Made by a program: the position numbers and the translations under genes. Shown piece by piece: positions 24,290 through 35,929 of a stretch of 64,000 nucleotides of DNA. The notes under the pieces were generated by a model, which was given only the letters and a program-made list of their open reading frames with translations, was not told where the DNA came from and did no database searches. Source of the stretch: Kappaphycus alvarezii (Eukaryota; Rhodophyta; Florideophyceae; Gigartinales; Solieriaceae); assembly GCA_002205965.3 (NCBI GenBank), contig NADL03000466.1:620001-684000 (forward strand), read 5' to 3'. Within the stretch, counting starts at the first letter, position 1, and every line of letters begins with the position of its first letter.

Positions 24290-25320
24290 ACGCAAGGTGC
24301 AGCAACAGGCGCCGAAGGGCGAGTTGAGGTATTTCGTTGCCGGGGCTTGGGAGCTTGGGTGTTCAGATCGGAAGACCCCTGCGAGTTGGGAGCAGTGTCG
24401 GTGGGTGGGGTGACGGCGGAGCGCGCTCCGCCATCGCGTTGTTTGCAGTAGTACAGAGGGTCATGGGTGGTGCCAGAGCGTCGTTCGGAGTAGTGCCGGT
24501 GGCTTTAGGTGACGGAGGGTTATTTGCAGCCGCAACTACAGTACTGCCCGTGCGGCTGGGTGTAGATGCTGCTGCACTACAGCACGTGTCGGTGGGTGAA
24601 GGCAGCGGCGGATGGTTCTTCGGAGTAGTGCTGCTGTGTTTGGCCGGCGGCGGTGGGTAGCGAGGAGCATTGTCGGTTGAGATGGGTGACGGAGGATGAC
24701 GGTTGTTTGCAGCAGTACTGCATGTGCCGGTCGGTGTGCACGGCGGAGGGTTGTTCGGAGGATTGCTGCTGGGTGTGGGCAGGGAGCTGGTCGTCGGAGT
24801 GCCGGTGTCCACTGGTGTGGGTGACGGGTTGGAGGGGAGTTGTTGTTGGAGAAAATCGGCGCCGCGACCCGCTGGTTGAGAACAGTGTTTGTGGATGCGC
24901 ATGACAGCCCTGGAGCAGAGTTGTGCTTTGAGGATGTCGGCGGTGGGCCAGGAGCGGACTTGTTTGGATATGAGGCCATAACGGTCGGCGATGTGTTGGG
25001 AGCGGGCTTGTTCGGAGATGTGGTCGAGACGGCGGGCGGCGGGTTGGAAGATGATGTCATAGCGGGGGTGGCGATGAAGACGATGGTTTGCTGGGAGGTG
25101 AGTTGATGGGTTCGGATGACGGGGGTTGGTGGGAGCTGATGTGGAGGGGTTGTTTGGAGCAGATGTGAAGGGTTGTTGGGGGCAGCGCTGGTAGCGTTGA
25201 TGGGTGTAGATGAGGGCGGGTAGTCGGGAGCTGACCTCAAGGGGTTGTTGGGTGTGGATAAAGGCGGGTTGTCAGGAGTTGAACCAATACCGACAAAATT
25301 CGGGAAATCGCGATGAGCGA
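24290..25320 (-). CDS. Pro/Thr/Ser/Asn-rich degenerate repeat coding region
   Basis: The minus strand encodes a mucin-like low-complexity region. In one frame it runs from GIGSTPDNPPLSTPNNPLRS into SSNPPPAVSTTSPNKPAPN and TVMASYPNKSAPGPPPTSS. In another frame it gives NPPPCTPTGTCSTAANNRH and PKATGTTPNDALAPP. The DNA is a degenerate repeat with recurring gtttgcag(c)agtactg-like blocks, so more than one frame stays open and the true frame cannot be fixed by eye. A surface or linker role would be typical for such composition, but that is inference. It may be the N-terminal half of the gene continued at 24280. Confidence 0.4.
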
Positions 25321-25696
25321 TAAAGGGGGGGGTAGGGGAGGGGTTAGGTTGTTTTACAGAGATATGAGGACAGGGGAATGTGTTTAGGGAGGTTTATTTG
25401 ACAGAATAGGGGGATTTTGCTTGAAAAAGGTCGCGTTTGGCTTTGCTGGGTTCCTCCAGCACCAGCACTAGGAAACAAGTACTCGACAAGTCACTTGTTG
25501 ACTTTTTATTTAGAAGCTGAGTCGGATCCTTGAGATGAGCAACAGACAATCAGCAACAGACTGCATGTAGTCTATTGCTGATTTGTGCACAAAAAAGGCT
25601 TTGCCTACCCTAGACATAGCCTGTCTTTGTCGTAAGGTCCGTTACCACAACCAACAGGGTGGCGTTTGGAACTTGCGTGCGTGCGTGTTCATCCGA

Positions 25697-26041
25697 GTTG
25701 GAGGCTTTACAGCCTCCAACGGGACAGCGTGGAGGCTCCAGATGGCAGCTTCAGTACTGAATCTGCCATCTGGAGCTGCCCAGTTTGTCCTTATCGTACT
25801 GCAGGACGATATAGTATATATTTTCAGTTGTACATGTACATGTACAACTGATGAGATATAGGACCTGGATATCCAATAATGATCTGCAAATCAGGAATAG
25901 CGAATTATAGGCCATATCATTTATATTGCCTGCAGTCTTTAATTGTAACGAATTCTGTCGATGTAGGTTGGAATTTGCACTACTCCATTATCATAACGGC
26001 TGCGTCACTACACACTGTTTCAGTTGGTGGTACCACCAACT
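25697..26041. repeat. Cluster of perfect hairpins and palindromes
   Basis: At 25697-25720 a 10-bp perfect stem (GTTGGAGGCT/AGCCTCCAAC) has a 4-base loop. At 25736-25775 a 13-bp perfect stem (CTCCAGATGGCAG/CTGCCATCTGGAG) has a loop that contains its own 12-bp palindrome TTCAGTACTGAA, so the whole is nearly a 40-bp palindrome. At 25824-25851 is a perfect 28-bp palindrome built on GTACATGTAC. At 26020-26041 is a perfect 22-bp palindrome centred on GGTACC. Four such structures in 350 bases is far above chance. Confidence 0.8.
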
Positions 26042-26390
26042 GTAACACCAGCGCTGAATCTGATGTGCACTTAATCTTGCAGAGTACCTTTAATTCAGAT
26101 GCAAGCTTCTAACATATAATAGGATCCAAGTACTGTACTGTAACATGTAGGCAACCGTACTTGTACTTGGCTCGAATACATAACCAAGTCTATATATTAG
26201 ACTACACCAGTGGCTCAGGGGGTAGCTCTTCTAGAATCTCGGGTTTGTGCAAACTCAATCGTGAAAAATATCATATCTAGTAATTAAAAGTATTGTTTCT
26301 TTTTCCGATATCAACACCAACAATTACAATTTGTTGAAGTTTGATTTGTAATGTTTCAGAATACGAATCTGATCGAAATATGATGAATAC

Positions 26391-29300
26391 TTGCAGTATT
26401 GTAATTCCAGCGGAATAGTACTGAGCGCGACATTCACCTTCAGGCATTACGTAGATGTCCGTACCTTGTTCGGTAGTTTTCGCCACCAAAGTACAACTGT
26501 CACCAGACTCAGCACATCCAATGCACTAGTAATCCATCTTATTGGTACTAGTTCATACGGTGTTCAAACCAGATACTCCATGCCTAAAGTTCGAAGAAGG
26601 GTGTTTGATTCCATCTTTCTTGATGCCTTACATCGAAGAAAGCAGAAAAGAATGCCATCGTCAACAACAATAGGCCACCTAGCAAATTTAGCAGTGAGGA
26701 TGCTCATGCAGGTCGTCATCAAAATCAAGGTAATCCTGTACAGGACTCTGCACTTGATTCGTCCACCGCTAACATTCCTGAAAGGGAGGTACTGGCAATC
26801 CAGGATGTTCACCTATCAGCCCGTTCATCCCACTTGAGGACGAAGCTACAGACAGGGATTCCTCACAAGAAGACCATATCCATGCACCGTCAGTGGAGCC
26901 ATTTTTGAATCACGATCCACAGTTTCGATTTCAAATTTCAGTGGATGAAGAAGAGGTGTAGGGGGACGAACTGCCTAAGTAAGTTCTCCTCAACCGCGCT
27001 TTACAACTACCATCCGCTAACCAACGTAGAATGATATCATGTGACCTTCTAGGCACTGGAGTAACGACAAGGCTTTGTTTGGCACTTTCTATGGTCTCTG
27101 GAAGCGTAAAGTTTCACAGTAGACCATTACAACTATGTAAAACATAATCGATCTTGATTTTTCCATACAGGGTATAACTTGGAATCAGATTCATCACCAC
27201 CAGATACTGATGAGCAAGTTCACAGGTCTTGGTGCATTCGTGAGTGATGCAATGGAAGATGACCTTCAAAACAATGAAAACTCCCTAACTACAAGAAAAT
27301 CAGCAGGTTGAGGACTAAATTACTCAAACATTGCTTTCCAGCAAGTGTTGTGGCTGATTTCAGCAAAACAGTTTTAATTTCGGAGTACTCCGACGAGAAC
27401 TTAATTTTTCAATACCGGATAACGTCCAAACATCGGATAATTATGATAGCAGTGAGAACGCTGAAGATGATGGCAACGATATTCCTACACAAGGGACTAC
27501 CATCGATTTCACGACAACAGGTGAAGGTCGGTCTCGCTTCTGTCGGATAGTACTTACGAGTTCGTGGGCGAGGTATGATGTCAAAAATACAGTCATGTTC
27601 ACAATTATTATGGTGAGGATCTCCTTAATCCTGATGAACAAGATGGACGCCGGAAAACAATGGTGAGACTATTCCAACTTTGAATAACCCCACCATCGAA
27701 TTAAGCCCATTTGTGAAAATACAGATTGAGAGTTCTGCATGCTGATGGTGGCGTACATATTGATCGTAGTGGGTCCCAAAATAGCAGCTCATGCTGGTAC
27801 TACGGCGTGTAGATATTTGTTGATGACAGTTTCATCTCTGCATTGCGTCAGGTCGTCTAACCATAGGTGATGAAAGTTACAGGAGTATTGGTATCCTTGG
27901 TCCGACTTGGACGGCCTGTGCTGTTACGAAGGGTCTGAGAGCGTCGATGCCATTCTAATATCTAGTAGTACAACTGGCACTGAGAAAGTCATTATCAGCA
28001 AATATCCAGGTGTGGAGCATCGCTATGAGCGTGATGACCGTTCGGATAGAGAACGTAATGATGTCAACTTGTTCAGACTTGGCGATTTTTGTACCATTTC
28101 AGATCATCTTCGAATCTTATCCATCAAGATGAGTCCTCCGCACCTTTCCACGGTACTATGGAGCAAGGTACGAGTTTAGTAGGGGTCTTAAGTCATGTAT
28201 TCTGGAGATATGAACGCGTATCGGCAACAAGGAACATAACCTGGTTTACTGTCAAACAATCGGGATGGGCCAGTAAGTTCTATTTGCCAGCATAGCGTGA
28301 GGTCTATCCATGAATCGCAATTTGATCAATCTCAGACTATTCCGGAGTGGAGTACTCCTGATCGCAGGAATATGGCTGGAAGCTCAAATCATGGGTTTCT
28401 TGCTAATGGTGTGCCATATTTCGTTTACCGTATGCTGCTTTGTTTGTGATGATTTCAACCCTTTTTTCCACCATGTTGTCCTCAAGTTCGGCAGGGGGTG
28501 TATACTTTTTGCCCTTAGGTCTCCCACCAGAATTGAGAAGAAGCAGTAGCTCGATTAGAGTAATCCTTCTCACACCACCAGTGTATCAAGTAACAAAGTT
28601 CTCTCGTATGTTGTGGACGACCTCGTAAACGGTACTGTGAACGGGTAGACGTTGAACTTTCTGACGGCACTCCTTGTAAGGTATTTCTGGATGTTGTGGT
28701 CTTTATTGGCGATTATCCTGCTGTTGCACATACTGTCGATGTTCTCGGACATAAGAAAGTTCTCGGTGTACACTCTGTACTTTTCGCAGACTTCCAAAAG
28801 ACACAAAATTTGAATCAAGATAAGGATATTCAATCTCGATTTCTTCGAAGCATTCTCTATTCCTACTCAATGCCGCTAGACACGAAGTACTTCGACGAAG
28901 CGGAATAAATGACTGGGAATGTATCTACCTTGGTATGACGAATACATCAAATGTTTCCGCTAACAAGTTGTACACTGGTTCAGAAATCTCCTAATCTAGA
29001 TGATGTCCGAGCCAGAATACCACTCAATGACAACAAATGTCCTGTCGTAAGTGGCTACTTTGATCCGTACAGGTCAAAATCATGTAGCTCCAGATCATTT
29101 TCTCTCTGCAATAGCTCAGAACATCCTATCCTGTACATATGCAGCACTTCATACGTCCGAAGAAAGGCAATTAGCGAATACAGCTGTTTTGGACGCACTA
29201 AAGCGTAACGGTTTGTGTCTCAGAAAGCCGTATTCACCGAGAAAGAAAAAGTCTCTGAACAGTATGACCCTCGCAGGTGTGTCTTCAGTCCTCAGCGCTG

Positions 29301-30830
29301 CAGTACCTGTTTTCAAGCGGATAATAATCCTTGAAGACGAATCCTCTCTCGTCAAGAAATGTGTCTCCGCAATGGAAAAGCTGCAATCTCTGGTCGGTTC
29401 TACGTATTGGTGGCCAGAAAGAGATTTTGACGGTGAGGAATGTACTGACTTCGTAACAGGAGAGTTACGGTCAAGATATATTGCTGAACTGAGCCAGATG
29501 GCAAGAATTACGTGCAAGAGGTCAACGAGTTGTGCAAGCTCTCGGATTATATCAGGGTTATATTTGATAAGCCAAACTTGCACCGTTCTATAGAGTCTTA
29601 TGACTTCACCATTGCAGCTTTTGGTCATTGCCGTGAGTTCATGGAGCTCGTTTTTGAGGCCACACACCCACCTCTTAAGCGGTGCATCGCTACAAGTAAT
29701 CACCATGATGCCCATTTGCTTGCGGTGGAACATAGTTTGTGTTCTGATTGGCTTTGCTTTCTTGCAGTAGTGCATAGTATGGCCATGTTGCAACACTTCC
29801 GAGACGCAGGGTTGTAATGGAAAAGTATAGAGCGACTTCTGCTTAGTACAACCACAGACTTTCTCGATAACGATGACAGTTAATTCTTTAAGAATGTTGA
29901 TCTAGTCCTACGCAATCTTTTCAAGAAGTCCCTGATGAAAGGATGGACAAAAGACATCCGTACAGATGCTTTCAGGCTAAAAAATTCATCTCAGTGGATA
30001 GGGAAACTGAAGTTCAAGAAAAGTTAACATTGCAGTACGTTAGTTTCATGGGGAAGTTGACATTTGACCATATTGTACAATATGTGACAAACAAGTTTGA
30101 AACGGAGTACCCAGTTATGTCCGAAGCAGTGTCTAAATATAAAATGTACTTGGAACGAAAAGAATTCGACGTTAAAAGAGGCGGTCAAGTCGTTGGGAAA
30201 ATCAAATGGGTTCAATACGTTGAGTATAGATTGCGCTTTTCAGATTCTTTCGACTGAGAAAGACAGCAGATTTTTCTGGTTCAAAAGTCAAATTCAGGAA
30301 GTGCTTCCTTGAAACCAGTCTACTTTGCTACGATTCTGTTTCTTCAGCGACTGCTGACCCCTCTACTGGCTGTCTGTGTGAAATGCACTCTTCACAATTC
30401 CGGTATCGTGTATATACCAGGTGGTCTTGTCAGTACTGATCAGCTACAACTGATTGCGATTGAAGATAGTGCTAGAGGGTTGGCCTGTATCATTGCTGTG
30501 ATTTCAACATTACAAGCAACAACAATTGCCTTCTAGACTACACCTTGCAAAGAGTCACACACTCGAGGTCTTTGCTGCAGAAAGGCTTCATGACAATTCA
30601 ACATCTCCCGAATGGTTATATACCTGGAACTGCATAATATTTGATGTCAACATGAACGAGACACATGTGTCGTACAGTATCAGGTAAATGTCCGCTCCTG
30701 ATCTTACAGCGATTTTTTACAGCAGTACGGGTGTCCATGATGTTAAATGTTGATGTGATGTTTATGTCAACATCACATCGACAGTCAACATCAGCAAACA
30801 ACAAACACACATCACATTGAAACAGCAACG
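26391..30830 (+). mobile_element. Large DDE transposase, CACTA/KDZ-like (tentative), decayed
   Basis: Plus-strand coding pieces form an ordered long protein. The N-terminus is basic (MPKVRRRVFDSIFLDALHRR, about 26580). An acidic part follows near 26840-26960. Next come a central VVVFIGDYPAVAHTVDVLGH block (about 28692-28751), YAALHTSEERQLANT (about 29130), STYWWPERDFDGEECTDFV (about 29398-29454) and FEATHPPLKRCIATSN (about 29655-29700). A distal region ends near 30600-30800. FIGDYPA..H..D..GH followed far downstream by E..H..LKR fits the late Asp and Glu blocks of large DDE transposases of the CACTA/KDZ kind. I cannot decide between these groups, and the first Asp was not located with confidence. 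Frames change repeatedly, so both introns and decay are likely. No terminal inverted repeats were identified. Confidence 0.5.
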
Positions 30831-31569
30831 CAAATTAAAGTAATGTAATGTGCATTCTATGGTGTGAGATGAATAAATGTCCATTATTCTCTCAAAAAAA
30901 CCTGTTACTTATACACAACCGTACTTGAAATGCCACAGGGCACAATATTAACCATTGATAAGGTGGCTTACTGATATTTATTTGTAATGTGTGGCTGAGG
31001 TTGGAAGTAACCATTATACAGATCGCTCCATTAGTCAATGGCACATGTTTGAATTCATCCCAAAAAAGGGCGCGCACCAGAAATTGATTGTGCAGATTTG
31101 AATCTCTGAGGATTGCGCACTGAGGTTCGCGTGAGTGTGGCATGCCCAACTTCTTCTTCATTATTTTCTCAACTATCGGTTCCCACGACAACAACTTCCA
31201 GGCGAACTTTCTTACCTTCCACACAAATCATTGTTCCGATGGATTCGAATCATGGTACCATGATTTGCTCCTCATCTCTCTTATTATTGCTTCTGTGTGC
31301 TGCTTCCATGTATTCTGACTGCACTGCGATATCAATGGATGAATCAAGAGTTACGGTACCACGCCTCTATTATCATACGTTTAAATTTTCGGTTTTCGAA
31401 TCCCAGGAGTAATTTCTCGCGCAGTTGCGTGCGATTTGCAGTCAGCTCATGCTATTACTAACAGTCACCAGATGTCTTCGTGTTATCTCAGCTTCACAGC
31501 TAAGGGATGATTCCACGTGTGTGATCACAATGTTATCAGCTGTTCAACTATTGTTTTGTTGTTTGTGCG

Positions 31570-31850
31570 TTGAGACGGTCACAGAACTTTCACTTTAAGA
31601 ATGCCCGTTTGTCTCCAACAACCATGAGGTCGTTCACGCCGTATTTTCTGCGATCATGCTGGTACCAGCAGTATCATTTCAAAAATGGTTTATCGACGGA
31701 GATCTGCAGAACTCATGAGGCCACTCACGGCGTATCTGCTTGCGATCATGCTGGCCAGCAGTCTCACTTGAAGAACACACCTTTATCTCCAACCCTCACG
31801 CACACCTTTTGCGTCGCTTCAGCTGTGTTACTTTAAGAATGCTGTTTCGG
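31570..31850. repeat. ~90-bp tandem repeat array, left part
   Basis: About three units run head to tail. Each begins ACTTtaAGAAc/tgC, passes a TGAGGtCgTTCACGcCGTA block and ends in GCGATCATGCTGGTACCAGCAGTcTCA. Units are 85-92 bases with perhaps 70-80% identity. The array continues at 32384 after a ~510-bp inserted repeat. Confidence 0.7.
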
Positions 31851-31851
31851 A

Positions 31852-32383
31852 TGTGGGGAGTTAAGCGCTCACGAGCAGATCAAGGTAGAACCGTGGTTGA
31901 AACTTTGGTTGAGGCTGGCTGGGTTAAGCGGCCGCTCCAAACCAGGGTTTATATAGAACTGAAAAAAGCTGCAAACTAAAAGAAAATGCAGTCTAATAGT
32001 AGCGATTTCAAAGGTGTTCCCGTAAAACAGCCCTGACGGTATCGTAAGTAGCGCTTTCAGATTGTAGTCGGCACGAGTGACATACTCTGACAAGATGTAA
32101 GAAGTACATTGGTCCAGGTGGCATGGGATAGCAAGGCGACTTTTGATTGGTAAAGCAATGATATAATATCCCAGTATGCAACTCGCCCGTAACTATTCCA
32201 AGTGTACCAATGGGGTCAAACGCTGTCTTCAGAACTGTAAGGAAGGTGTAATGACAGCAAAGTACCTCGTAGCCCTGGATGCAAGGTTACCAGTGGTTTG
32301 AATCTACAATATAGTAGATGAAGTGAATTCGTGTACAGCTGTAAGGTCTGTGAAGTGAAATACAACAGTTTTGTCTGCAATAG
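31852..32383. repeat. ~510-bp interspersed repeat, right copy
   Basis: Direct-orientation partner of 13912-14423. It begins TGTGGGGAGTTAAGCGC and ends around GAAATACAACA, with a further AATAG match some bases on. It splits the tandem array. TCGG occurs close to both borders and could be the target duplication, but the exact limits are uncertain. Confidence 0.65.
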
Positions 32384-32650
32384 TAACTCGGTATTCTCTT
32401 GCGATCATGCTGGTACCAGCAGTCTCACTTCGACACCGCTTGGTCTCGTTACTGTATGAGTTCATTCACGACGTACCTTCTCGCTCACTTTAAGAACGCA
32501 TTTTCTCCTCATCTCCTGAGGTCATTCACGCGTAACCCATCGCCATCATGGTGGTAGGTAGTGGAACTTCAAGAACACCGCTTCGTTTCCGTCCCGTGAG
32601 GTTGTTAACACAGTAACTTCTTTGATAATTCTGGTACCATCAGTGTCAGG
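32384..32650. repeat. ~90-bp tandem repeat array, right part
   Basis: The array resumes with GCGATCATGCTGGTACCAGCAGTCTCACTT (two segments of under 20 bases joined at the GGTACC centre). Three degenerate units follow, whose starts read ACTTcgAcACCGCtT, ACTTtaAGAACGC and ACTTcAAGAACACCGCtTCG. The last ends at CTGGTACCATCAGTGTCA. Confidence 0.65.
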
Positions 32651-32654
32651 TCAA

Positions 32655-34180
32655 TACCGAGTTGCCGATGAATAGTCCTGTACGTGAGGTATGTAATCAA
32701 CATTCACATATGCAAATTGCCGGTGTCACTCCGCAACCGACAAAACTTTCGTATACGCTACGTTACAGTCAGACTAACCTTTGTTTTGTTTTGGTCGAGA
32801 CATTTTTCATGTATCCTATTTGAATTACATAGTAGAACAGAAGGTTTTATTGGTAGAACAGTAGTATGCTATGGTATTTGAATGAGTAAACAGAGTCCTC
32901 TGTTAGTCTCATCTGCATTGAACAACGTTTCAAGGTCAGTACAAGTACCAGGCTATGAAGATGTTCTCAGAGTATCGTGCACAGGATGAAAAAGCCTCAG
33001 ACTTTGAAATCATCAAAGCAGATAATGTAAATACTGTTGATAAACAAAGTTTCCGTCAATGTACGATCCAGTGTTTTTAGTGATACGAATTGATATGGAG
33101 ATCGCTGGTACTACGTTACAACTTGGTGAATGCAAACAAAAAGTATATGACTGTACATTCATTATTAGAACTCACACTTCTTCTTCAAATTTAAACTAGT
33201 AGGCGGGAAAATTTGAGAATAGAGGTTTAAAAATTATGAGGGGCACGCAATCAACTAGGAGCTAAGGAAATTTACGAGCAATGCGCTGATTAATTTATCG
33301 GAATCCCTTTTCTGCCCGCATGATACCATGCGCAGCAAATAGAAGTCATTGATTGATGATTTTTTGATTAATCAAGAAGTATTACATATGCATGTCATTA
33401 TATGTTATTTCTTTAAGAACTTACAACGTAGTGGAGTAAAGCGAGGTGATTCCACTCTCGTTTCAGTTGGGATAATATCTTTTCCACCAATATCTCTATG
33501 CCACACCCCTATCGGCGATCTCTGCAGAGGACTCCAACCCAATTCCAAGATATCTGGGTTAGATTTACCAACTATATACGCCAAATTGCACGTCAACTAC
33601 ACCCCACAATACGACAATGCACCAATAATAACTGCATCCCATCCATTCTCTTGAAAATATACATTAGGAAATATTTAAAGATGTGATTTGAGAACGTTTC
33701 TCGCTTGGTTTTCTCGTTTCTTTACTCCAATGGGCTAGAAGGATATTTAAATGCAATAAACACGCGACACATTTCAATTACGGACTCTAAGGTTTTCAAA
33801 TAGAGAATCACCACTGTCCACAGATGTGGCTCCTCTGTACGATGTTTGCTTTTTCGGCCATACATACAAAAATATCCAAACCCTAGATTCATCTAATTCA
33901 CAAATGAACGTGTTTAATACTTCTTCCACTCTTGGTCACTTAATAAAACCTTGCCGAACACCAAGAGTTCAGTAGATTGCAGTTTTTAATCCATTGATCA
34001 ATGCTTGACCACCCAAGCTCGAGAAATAACTACACAAGATGTCAAGAGTTGAATCACATACTCTTGAGATGCAACTCATCTATTTCATTCATATCATAAA
34101 CACGCAATCAGCGATGTTTCAGAAGGCACATAATACCAAGGTATTTTCATGCCTTTAGGATGATTTTGTTCTCTATTCAA
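32655..34180. other. No supportable gene
   Basis: AT-rich with a sharp return to the composition of the left end. A 102-codon plus frame at 33349-33654 lacks domain character. The right part, next to the Copia fossil, could hold its 3' LTR, but no second copy is present to confirm this. Confidence 0.45.
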
Positions 34181-34189
34181 CTATGGAAT

Positions 34190-35866
34190 GCCCAAATTCG
34201 TTTCGGATAACTTCAAGCAGATGGCGATTGAGAGTATTGGTGAGGATTTCTGGAACCATGAATAACTTGGAACAGTAACATACCATTAGTGTTCCTTTGT
34301 CAGCATGCTCCTTCAAATTTTGCGCCTTATCACGACATAATTTTCATGGCGCTCTTCAGATGATACCCACTTTACAGCTTCTTGGTTGCCTTCGGCGGCG
34401 AATATGCCCCTCATCAGGAAACAATTCTTCTCTTTCCATGCAATGAATCCAGGCAACCATTTTTCATATCTCTGAAAATGCAGTAGACCCAGCTCCCGTC
34501 GGGGACAGGCCATGGCTTGGCTGACTTCCACGCTACAGTGCTTCTACCAAGTTGCAAAAGCACGCCAGTTTTTGACTGTCGATCAACGCGGTTACCTGCT
34601 CGATAGTCATTAGAGGACCCTTCAGACCTGTTTTGTTCCTACGTGCATTAATCCATATACCAATGTTTTCCGTGCCCGACAAGTACCGCAAAACTCTCTT
34701 CAGTGTATCCTATCGATGATAAAACGGACTTGATGTATATTCGCTCAGCGGGGAGACCGAGAAGCAAATAATCGGTCTCGGGCTGATTTCTAAAGGCGAT
34801 TAGCAACCTAGCAGTTCCCGTTAATGTCTTTGATCCGCTTGAGGGCTATCATACTCCGCAGATACGCGTGGAATCCATTCACACGTAGGGGTTGATGCCA
34901 GATTACACATCTACATTACAAAAAGCTGGAGTAACTGCTTGATATAGCTCCCTTGTGAGATCCAAGCACCATCTGGGCCACGACTGAAGCTTAACCCTGG
35001 AATACGGCGAATATAACCCATATATTTCACATCTCCGCACTATGAGAGTTCCTTCCTCACACTCTGAACCTCTACAATATTATCACAGACAACCATAAAT
35101 TGCTTCTTTTGTATAAAAAATCGAACTAACTTATCTTCTCGAAGCCAAAGGAGTTCCTCACTTAGATCCACTTCTGATGGCATTGCATGGGAGCATGTTT
35201 CAACCTTTAAAAAGCCCATTGAAGCGTCAGCATCTCGTTACTCTTGTGAAACTTAATTACAGGCGGAGATCTGACGTAGACATCCTCGTCAACTGTTCTA
35301 TGCAAAAATCCGTTCTTACATCAACTGATGGATATAGTACCCCTTTTGCCCGCCGGAGTCAGAAAAATATGAGCGGTAGTAAATTCCGCTACTGGGGCGA
35401 ACATTTGATGGACTGCTCACTTCATCAAATGCATCAAGATCATGCGCGCTATTTTTTAAGTTCAAATTCCGTCGCCATCTATTTTTCTCGAAAAAAGAAC
35501 TTAGTTGATAATCGCTTTATCCATAATGAACGGGGAACAACCAAACTCTCGCAATGATGTCAGCCAAGAGTCTGTCGCTGAATTCCACTCAGTGGCATCT
35601 TCCTCGTAAAGGGCCTCCTCAACTGTAAATGGGATCAGCATCAGTTTGTTCGATACAGAATTTAGCAGATGCAGATGTTCCTGTATGTTCCTAATTACGT
35701 TTTTCATTCGGGGGTGGTTATATGTCAAGAAATTTCCGATCATTTCATCAGCCATCTCGGAAATAATTCTGCTCGGACCCGTAGCACTATCAGTATCACC
35801 GGCAATTACTTCAACTTCCACCATCTCTGAGCTCCGAAATGGACCATAACTGGTCGTCCCAGACAT
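34190..35866 (-). mobile_element. Ty1/Copia fossil (broken)
   Basis: Minus-strand parts occur in Copia order. A possible gag N-terminus lies at 35866-35501 (MSGTTSYGPFRSSEMVEVE). The RT palm end lies at about 35150-34900 (FIQKKQFMVVC, VEVQSVRKELS, SRGPDGAWISQGSYIKQLL). The conserved post-RT block at about 34740-34640 reads LKRVLRYLSGTENIGIWI, matching the family's LKRVLRYLKGT signature. A terminal RNase H tail lies near 34190-34330 (EHADKGTLMVCY ... EILTNTLNRHLLEVI). Many breaks; old. The gag assignment is less certain than pol. It adjoins a Gypsy fossil at about 35.9 kb in the same orientation. Confidence 0.65.
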
Positions 35867-35929
35867 CTTGAGTAGGGACGCTGTTTACAAGCCTCTTTGT
35901 CAAAGATTCTACGTCAAAATGTCACAAGT

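Noticed and set aside
24337-25106. Gly/Val-rich plus-strand ORFs
   Set aside because: Mirror of the Pro/Thr-rich minus-strand repeat region.
26205-26270. tRNA-like text (GTGGCTCAGGGGGTAGCTC ... GGGTTTGTGCAAACTC)
   Set aside because: Box A-like sequence, but the D-arm does not pair, there is no proper box B and no cloverleaf.
13912-32383. A giant ~18.5-kb element bounded by ~510-bp direct terminal repeats
   Set aside because: Each repeat copy is itself inserted in continuous host sequence: LTR matching resumes right after the left copy and the tandem array resumes right after the right copy. They are two separate insertions, not the ends of one element.
31570-32650. CRISPR-like array
   Set aside because: Units are contiguous degenerate tandem repeats without unique spacers, in a eukaryotic setting.
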